This document shows, piece after piece, positions 6,548 to 11,803 of a stretch of DNA of 11,803 nucleotides (the stretch's first letter is position 1; each line of letters starts with the position of its first letter). Both the position numbers and the translations under genes were made by a program. The notes under the pieces were generated by a model that ran no database searches, was not told where the DNA came from, and was given only the letters and a program-made list of their open reading frames with translations. The stretch is from the NCBI GenBank assembly GCA_002339265.1, contig DDKG01000002.1, positions 52,215-64,017 on the forward strand, written 5' to 3'. This stretch comes from Massilia sp. UBA2604 (GTDB taxonomy: Bacteria; Pseudomonadota; Gammaproteobacteria; Burkholderiales; Burkholderiaceae_D).

Positions 6548-7222
6548 ATGCGCTATATGGATTTCAGTTCATGGCAAGGGGCGATGACGACGGTCATCGG
6601 GCTTGCCGTCATTACCCTGCTGGGCGTGGGCATCCGCATCCTCATGATGCAGACCATCCAGCAGCGGCGCGAGCGCATGAACCGCCAGATCAACGAGCGC
6701 CTGAAAACGCTGATTGCCGCCTATCGCACGCTGGGCGGCTCGTTCACCGGGCAGTTGACCGTCGATCCGACGCATTTGCGCGAGCTGCGCGAGCGTGCCG
6801 GATCGGGCGAGGAGGGATTGGGCGAGGGGACGGCGAGTTCGGACCGCTCGCGCCGCATCCGCGATGCGGTCGAAGCCGCGCTGGCGGACATCCTGCTGCT
6901 CGGTACCGAAGAACATTGCCGGCTGGCGGCGCAGGCGGCGGCCGACCTGGCCGCGGGGCGGCCGATCCACACCGCGGAACTGGTCGTCAGCCTGCGCACC
7001 TTCATTCGCGCTGCGCTCGATCTCGATCCGATGCCGGGGGAGGTGATGATTCCGCTGCAGGGGCCGACTCGGACCCAGGGTGGCGCCGGGCGGGGTAAGG
7101 GGGACGCTGGCGTGGCCGGAAACAGAGGCGCCGGCGCTTCGGGTGGCAATGCTGGTTCAGGAGGCATGCAAATGGCGCCGATGCCAGTGATGGGTCGCAA
7201 GGACAACGATCCGGTCAGTTGA
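6548..7222 (+). CDS. Membrane-anchored hypothetical protein with Gly-rich tail
   Basis: 224-residue protein, conserved-looking but without a function I can name. Residues about 12-34 form one transmembrane helix. This is followed by a basic stretch (QQRRERMNRQINERLK, 38-53), so the body is probably cytoplasmic. Two helical segments (40-83 and about 100-160) flank a loop; PTHLRELRERAG and HTAELVVSLRTFIRAALDLD look family-conserved. Residues 172-206 are Gly/Ala-rich, low complexity and probably disordered. From memory, similar proteins with the block RQINERLKTLIAAYRTLGG occur as orphans in other proteobacteria. The start is ATG 6548 with a weak upstream CCAGG; ATG 6557 (MDFSSW) with AGGA 8 bases before it is as good and removes three residues. 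Its end overlaps the minus-strand ORF's stop by 8 bp, and a hairpin follows 8 bp after the stop. Confidence 0.72.
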   Translation: MRYMDFSSWQGAMTTVIGLAVITLLGVGIRILMMQTIQQRRERMNRQINERLKTLIAAYRTLGGSFTGQLTVDPTHLRELRERAGSGEEGLGEGTASSDRSRRIRDAVEAALADILLLGTEEHCRLAAQAAADLAAGRPIHTAELVVSLRTFIRAALDLDPMPGEVMIPLQGPTRTQGGAGRGKGDAGVAGNRGAGASGGNAGSGGMQMAPMPVMGRKDNDPVS

Positions 7223-8144
7223 CCGATACGGCAGCATAAGCCCCCCCTATGCTGCGCAGTGACTTTACAAATATCTGTCTGCCGCCCTCGCGTGACGGTT
7301 CTTGATATCCAAGTTGGTGCATATGAACCCTTCCTGCATCGTGAGCGACACCTATATTGGCTCGGCCGCTATGCCCACTTTTAACCCATGTGCTGATCGT
7401 ATGAGGATTAATCGCGAGTTCGTCGAAGCCCTCGGAAGCTAGGCGACATTCCAACTTCCGTAAAAGGCGAGTAAATAGCGTCTTATCATCCGACCAATAA
7501 AACGAATGATCTGCGTGTAAGGACTCGCTAGTGATCTTGTAATGGCATGCTTCCATCATCGTTAATCGCAGCCGTGGCGTCGTCGAAGGCGAGCCGATGC
7601 GCTCCCGCCGGACGAACATGATAACGTTCTCGAGCTGGTCATGTATCCAGAATTGATCAATGTCAGGGACTCGCAGAAAGCATCGCAACGATGGGCGTTG
7701 AAGGTCATCGATCGCACTTGTCGCGCGCTTCACACTCGACTGGATGCAGGATGTCGATTTGAAGTAGCATGGTGCCGAATATCCAACATTGTGCATTTGA
7801 CGATATCTAAAGCGGCTGAGGAGTGGTCTGAGCTTTGGATTGAATACGTTCTCGACGAACACCCCGCTGTAACCATAACGCAGCGCATTGATTTCGACCT
7901 CTTTCATGAAATCGATCATCTGGTAAGCAGGGCGCCTACTTGCTACTGTGGTGCGCTTGTGAATGCCAAAGTTCGCGATCATAAGACATGGTTTGAAGAA
8001 CGAGGCATTGTTTTGTAATGTCGTGACATGTCCCTTCCGTATATAAAACTCCAGAGACTCTGAAACCACCCAGCGATTGGCGACCTGAGCATCGTTCATC
8101 ATGGCGTTCAGGGTATTTTTCCGCGACTTAGTCGGTGCAATCAT
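7215..8144 (-). CDS. Hypothetical protein, N-terminal half possibly GNAT-like
   Basis: 309-residue ORF in the AT-richer segment. The ATG at 8144 is preceded by AGGA five bases upstream, a good ribosome site. Residues about 25-130 look like the later part of an acetyltransferase (GNAT-like) fold: RWVVSESLEFYIRKGHVTTL (24-43), CLMIANFGIHKR (53-64), and a strand-turn block YGYSGVFVENVFNPKLRPLL (90-109) followed by RFRYRQM. The usual acetyl-CoA loop (Q/RxxGxG/A) is not seen, so activity is doubtful. Residues 131-309 match nothing I know and may be a second domain, a fused gene, or read-through past a lost stop. The last codons run through the 7231-7255 hairpin and the stop lies inside the neighbouring native gene. 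The antisense frame (7641-8018, +) is judged a shadow. Function unknown. Confidence 0.6.
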   Translation of the reverse strand: MIAPTKSRKNTLNAMMNDAQVANRWVVSESLEFYIRKGHVTTLQNNASFFKPCLMIANFGIHKRTTVASRRPAYQMIDFMKEVEINALRYGYSGVFVENVFNPKLRPLLSRFRYRQMHNVGYSAPCYFKSTSCIQSSVKRATSAIDDLQRPSLRCFLRVPDIDQFWIHDQLENVIMFVRRERIGSPSTTPRLRLTMMEACHYKITSESLHADHSFYWSDDKTLFTRLLRKLECRLASEGFDELAINPHTISTWVKSGHSGRANIGVAHDAGRVHMHQLGYQEPSREGGRQIFVKSLRSIGGAYAAVSVN

Positions 8145-8466
8145 CTTGGTCCTGTGTATTTGGTTGCGTTGGCTGCTAGTAAAGCAGACGAAGAAACGGA
8201 TGTCTAAAATAGCTGGGATCTAAGAAAAAACACCAGTCTTTTCAAGGGTCTTCGTAGAAATGAAGTAACTGCCATTGGTTTCTGCAAGCACTCGCCGCGG
8301 TTCAGCAATGAGAATCACTGCCACAGCTCCGTTGACGCGCAACTCAAGCCGAAGAGCTATGACTTGTGCAGGGTAACTTGTCTTAGCCGAATCCTATTGG
8401 TCCATCACAAACTACAACCCAACCCCTGATCGCACCGTGTTGCGAGAGCCTCGACGCCATGCATGA
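7223..8466. other. AT-richer segment, probably horizontally acquired
   Basis: Base composition drops sharply here. By hand count, 7501-7560 has 27/60 G+C and 7801-7860 has 29/60, against 44/60 at 4021-4080 in a native gene. Normal composition returns inside the HAF-repeat gene. The segment carries one long minus-strand ORF (7215-8144) and about 320 bp without a gene. I see no integrase, transposase, flanking tRNA or obvious terminal repeats, so the mechanism of acquisition is not visible. Confidence 0.6.
7231..7255 (+). terminator. Hairpin after the membrane-anchored hypothetical gene
   Basis: Perfect 8-bp stem GCAGCATA (7231-7238) / TATGCTGC (7248-7255) with a 9-base loop holding seven consecutive C. 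It starts 8 bp after the upstream stop at 7222, the position expected for a terminator, but lacks a T-run (GCAGTGACTTT follows). It lies inside the 3' end of the minus-strand ORF and near the point where base composition changes. Confidence 0.4.
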
Positions 8467-8532
8467 TTGAGCCAGCTGTTCAACACCGCCGAAGATGGCG
8501 GCCCACGGTTTCATCCTTCTATGGAGACATGC
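8145..8532. other. Intergenic region before the HAF-repeat gene
   Basis: This gap separates the divergent starts at 8144 (minus) and 8533 (plus). It holds no open frame that I can support, no tRNA-like cloverleaf and no clear sigma-70 promoter. The only structure seen is a small hairpin, CCGCC (8486-8490) / GGCGG (8497-8501), in what would be the leader of the HAF gene. The left two-thirds share the lower GC of the foreign segment. Confidence 0.5.
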
Positions 8533-10071
8533 ATGCGAATTGCTCGACGAGTCAATGAGTTGGCTGGCAGCCCGATGTCCTGGCTTTCCCGCCCTGTCTT
8601 GCAGTTGATAGCGATATTGGCGTTAGGATCAAGCTCGACGGCGCTTGCGCAGCTGGCGTCCGGTCACGCCGACGTAAGTCACGGGGGCCAGGCTGCGCGC
8701 TACCGTGTGATCAACCTCGGCCCTGGCACGATCGCAACCTACCCCGGCATCAACGCCGCCGGCCAGGTGGTGTTCTCGATGATCCATGGCGGGCGCACGA
8801 CGGGTTTCTTTTTCGACGGTACCGTGACAAGAAACATCGGCTCGCTGGGCGGCGGCATCACCTATGCGAACGACCTGAACGAAGCAGGCCAGATCGCCGG
8901 CACGTCGGTCAACGAGCAGGGCATCGAAAACGCCTTCATCTGGAGCGCGGGCGGCGGCATGCTCGACATCCGCGCCGAGCCGGGGCGGGGCCGTTCGTAT
9001 GCCTGGGCCATCAACAACCGCGGCGTCGTCACTGGCTCCTTCGGCGACTCGGCGCGTCCGTTCCGCTGGAGCCATGCCGGCGGCGTGGAAGACCTGGGCG
9101 TCACGCCCGCCTTCCAGCAACCTTCCGGCCGGGTGCTCAATGACGCCGGCCTGATCGCCGGCGTGACCACGATCGACGATGAATTCACGCGCGTGTTCGC
9201 CTGGACCCGCGCGAGCGGCCTGGTCGACATCGACACGCTGGGCAGTGTCGAATCGAACCCCGTCGCGGTGGGTAGCGGGGGCGAGGTGGCCGGCAACCGT
9301 CTCGCGTCCTGGGAGGATGGTGGCGATCGGCCCTTCCTGTGGACGCGCGCCACCGGCATGGTCGACCTCGGGATCGGCCGCGGCACCACGGCCTGGGTCA
9401 ATGCGATGACACCAGGCCTGCACATCGCCGGCGGCATCGGTTTTGCCGACGGACGCCAGCGGGCGATGTCGTGGACGCGGCGCGGCGGCATGCGCGAACT
9501 CGGCACCCTGGGCGGCAGGACCTCGGTCGCGCGCGGCGTCAACGCGAAAGGCCAGATCGTCGGCTTTGCCGAGGACAAGGCCGGCGCCATGCGCGCCTTC
9601 GTCTGGAGCGCCGGCGGCGGCATGCTGGACCTGAACCGGCACCTGCGCCGCGTGCCGCCCACGCTGGTGCTGGAGCACGCAATGGCGATCAACGACAAGG
9701 ACGAGATCGTGGCCAGTTCGAACGCGGGGCTGGTGCTGCTGCGGCCGGACCGCGGTGGTAACAAAGAACGGAAGAGCGGACACACGGTCGGCCCGCTCGT
9801 CGCGCCGCGCTCGATCGCGGTTGGCGAGACGCTGCAGGCGTCGGTGTCCTTCGTGGATGGCGACCGGGTCGGCACGCGCGGCGTCGACTGGTCATGGGGG
9901 GATGGGAGCGGCGCGTCGGCGCGCCGGATCGATGAGCGTGGCGGCGTGGGTAGCGCCCGCGCCAGCCACGGTTTTTCGGCGCCGGGAATCTACACGGTGG
10001 CGGCCACGGTGATCGGCCGTGATGGCCGCCGCACCGTGGTCAGCCAGGATGTGGAGGTGACTGCGCCGTAG
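8533..10071 (+). CDS. Secreted HAF-repeat protein with C-terminal PKD domain
   Basis: 512-residue exported protein of unknown role, probably a beta-propeller-like surface or extracellular protein. A Sec signal peptide ends at about residue 40 (hydrophobic core LQLIAILALG, then STALA before Gln40). Residues about 55-405 hold imperfect repeats of the HAF extracellular family: an AFxW strand, SAGGGMLDL, a GSLGG/GTLGG turn, then INxxGxIxG. Examples are AFIWSAGGGMLDI (134-146), FRWSHAGGVEDLG (177-189), FLWTRATGMVDLG (268-280), MSWTRRGGMRELGTLGG (312-328) and AFVWSAGGGMLDL (355-367). Residues about 422-510 form a PKD domain (WSWGDG at 453-458, SHGFSAPGIYTVAATV at 478-493). I chose ATG 8533 because GGAGA lies 5 bases upstream; TTG 8467, ATG 8521 and ATG 8575 (MSWLSR, a more standard signal-peptide length) are alternatives. 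It converges with the DUF885 gene with only 7 bp between stops. Confidence 0.82.
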   Translation: MRIARRVNELAGSPMSWLSRPVLQLIAILALGSSSTALAQLASGHADVSHGGQAARYRVINLGPGTIATYPGINAAGQVVFSMIHGGRTTGFFFDGTVTRNIGSLGGGITYANDLNEAGQIAGTSVNEQGIENAFIWSAGGGMLDIRAEPGRGRSYAWAINNRGVVTGSFGDSARPFRWSHAGGVEDLGVTPAFQQPSGRVLNDAGLIAGVTTIDDEFTRVFAWTRASGLVDIDTLGSVESNPVAVGSGGEVAGNRLASWEDGGDRPFLWTRATGMVDLGIGRGTTAWVNAMTPGLHIAGGIGFADGRQRAMSWTRRGGMRELGTLGGRTSVARGVNAKGQIVGFAEDKAGAMRAFVWSAGGGMLDLNRHLRRVPPTLVLEHAMAINDKDEIVASSNAGLVLLRPDRGGNKERKSGHTVGPLVAPRSIAVGETLQASVSFVDGDRVGTRGVDWSWGDGSGASARRIDERGGVGSARASHGFSAPGIYTVAATVIGRDGRRTVVSQDVEVTAP

Positions 10072-10078
10072 GAGGGAA

Positions 10079-11803
10079 TCAGCCTTTCTTCTGCGCCGCG
10101 ATCCAGCGGTCGGTCGCCGCTTCGAGCACGTCGAGCGGCACCGCGCCGTGCGACAGCACCTCGTTGTGGAAGGCGCGCAGGTCGAAGTCCTTGCCCAGGG
10201 TCTTCTCGGCGCGCGTACGCAGCTCGCGCAGTTTCAGTTCGCCGATCTTGTAGCTGAGGGCCTGGCCCGGAATCGCGATATAGCGCTCGACTTCCTGCAC
10301 CGCCGTCACTTCGTTCTGCGGCACGTTGTCCATGAAGTAGGCGATCGCCTGTTCGCGCGTCCAGCCTTTCGAGTGGATGCCGGTGTCGACCACCAGGCGC
10401 ACGCCGCGCCAGATTTCGGCGGTCAGGCGGCCCACCCACTGCCAAGGATCGTTGTACATGCCGATTTCCTGGCCCAGCATTTCGCTGTACAGGCCCCAGC
10501 CTTCCGAGAAGGCGGTGCTGCCGCCGAAGCGGCGGAAGGCCGGCAGTCCAGTGGTTTCCTGCGCCAGGCTGCGCTCGAAGTGGTGTCCGGGAATGGCTTC
10601 GTGCAGGAAGAAGGCGGTGGTCGTGAAGTTGGTGCGGGTCTCCGGCTTGTAGGCGTTGAAGTAGAACACGCCTGGCCGCTTGCCGTCGACCGAGCCGCGC
10701 TGGTAAGAAGCCGGCGCCGCGCTCACTTCGCGGAAGGCCTCCACCGGACGGATCTCGAACGGCGCCTTCGGCACGCGCGCGAACAGCTGGTCGACCTTGG
10801 CTTCGACCTTCGGACGCATCGCCTCGTAGGCCGCCTGGATCTCTTCGCGCGACTTGAAGCGCAGCTCGGGCGCGGTGTTGAGGTGAGCGAAGAATTCCCT
10901 CAGCGTGCCCTTGAAACCGACCTTGACCTTGGCTTCCTCGAACTGCGCGCGGATGCGCGCGACTTCGCGCAGGCCGATCTCGTGGATCTCTTCCGGCGTC
11001 AGTTCGGTCGTGGTGGAGCGGCGCGCCAGGAAGGCATACCATTCCTTGCCGCCGGGGAGGGCGCCGATGCCGGCCGTGTCGCGGCCCGCCGGCAGGTAGG
11101 TGTCCTTCATGAAGGCCAGCAGCTTGCGGTTGGCCGGCGCCAGCTGTTCGCGCACCATCTTGCCGTAGGCTTCAGTCAGGCGCGCCTTGTCGGCGGCGCT
11201 GAACGACTCCGGAAGCTTCTTGATCGGCCCCATATAGGTGCTGGTCTCCAGATTGTCGCTGCCGACGTTCTCGAGCTGCGGCAACACACGCTGGATCAGC
11301 GCCTTCGGCATCACGATGCCCTACTTGATGCCGGTGCGCATATCGGCAATCGCATTGTCGACCGCCGGCGCATAGCTGGCGGCGCGCTTGAGCCAGTTCT
11401 CGTAGTCCTGCACGGTCTGGAAAGGCTGTGTCGACGCGCCGGAACCCAGCTGGGCCATCAGCAGGTGCAGGCCCGAGAACTGGTCGACCGGCACCAGGTC
11501 GGACGGGAAGCGCAGGCCGTCGAGGTCTTGCTGCAGGCGGTAGCGCAGCAGGTCATAGCTGATGCGGTCTTCCGACTGCAGCGGCGCCGGATCGAACTGG
11601 GCGCTGCTGGCGAGGTATTTTTCGGCCAGCGCGCGGGTCTGCTTGCGGCTCTCGGCCGACGAGGTCGGGCCGAAGCGATCGTTGTAGCGATGGTCGCCAT
11701 TGAAGGTGGCGGCGATCGGGTTTTCGCGCAGGTAGTCTTCCCAGTAGTCGCTATATAACTGGTTCATCTTTTCCGGCGTGGCCGGCGTCTTGACTTGGGC
11801 GAA
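10079..11803 (-). pseudogene. DUF885 family peptidase-like gene interrupted by an in-frame amber stop; 5' end outside window
   Basis: Predicted exported zinc-peptidase-like protein of the DUF885 family. One minus-strand frame runs from the right edge (11803) to TGA at 10079-10081, broken only by TAG at 11321-11323. The reading is DMRTGIK-stop-GIVMPKALIQRV, and CAG (Gln) would fit there, so one C-to-T change explains it. The upstream part has the family's ENPIAATFNGDHRYND block; the frame is open past Met 11767 to the edge, so a signal peptide probably lies beyond. The downstream part holds the putative metal site HEAIPGHHFE (10574-10603) and EGWGLYSE, with a possible further ligand. If translated, the two pieces are 148+ and about 411 residues; the second piece has only a GTG (11314) or ATG (11311) just after the stop and no clear ribosome site. 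Everything else looks intact, so the lesion is recent, suppressed, or a sequencing error. Confidence 0.85.

Noticed and set aside
7641..8018. Plus-strand ORF (125 aa) in the low-GC segment
   Set aside because: Antisense to the GVFVENVFNP block of the longer minus-strand ORF, which has a good ribosome site; kept as a less likely alternative.
10148..11758. Plus-strand ORF (536 aa) opposite the DUF885 gene
   Set aside because: It avoids the amber break, but its sequence is a His/Gln/Arg/Gly-rich shadow without domains, while the minus strand reads as DUF885 on both sides.
1..11803. CRISPR arrays, tRNA or rRNA genes, transposase or integrase genes
   Set aside because: None seen on either strand: no regularly spaced direct repeats, no cloverleaf with CCA end, and no such protein motifs in the open frames.

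Overview
The window is high-GC bacterial DNA of betaproteobacterial character, most like Oxalobacteraceae (Massilia/Duganella type). The grounds are gene content: an exosortase-A/PEP-CTERM-associated glycosyltransferase next to a wecC-type dehydrogenase, a HAF-repeat secreted protein and a DUF885 peptidase-like gene. Strong G/C preference at third codon positions agrees. This assignment is inference; no rRNA or other marker gene lies in the window. No tRNA, CRISPR array or recognisable insertion sequence was seen.

Left part (1-3240, + strand): the 3' end of an exopolysaccharide operon. It holds a 5'-truncated wecC (UDP-ManNAc dehydrogenase) and two GT4 glycosyltransferases, with 20 bp and then a 1-base stop/start overlap between genes. 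It is closed by a strong hairpin at 3257-3278. The dehydrogenase would supply an acidic sugar nucleotide and the two transferases would add sugars to a lipid-linked repeat unit or surface polysaccharide.

Middle part (3391-6376): a translationally coupled pair, a MGDG-synthase/GT28-type glycolipid glycosyltransferase and a small four-helix membrane protein. They are followed by a convergent HAD phosphatase, whose 3' end overlaps the membrane-protein gene by 52 bp, and a minus-strand AhpD/carboxymuconolactone decarboxylase-like protein. Just upstream of the AhpD-like start lies what looks like the 3' remnant of another gene.

Right part (6548-11803): a membrane-anchored hypothetical protein with a Gly-rich tail; then an AT-richer, probably foreign segment (about 7223-8466) with one minus-strand ORF of unknown function that may contain a GNAT-like half; then a secreted HAF-repeat protein with a C-terminal PKD domain; and finally a minus-strand DUF885 gene that runs off the right edge and is broken by a single in-frame amber codon.

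Points most worth a second look: the amber-interrupted DUF885 gene, the composition-shifted segment with its two-part ORF, the glycolipid transferase/membrane-protein pair, and the gene remnant in front of the AhpD-like gene.
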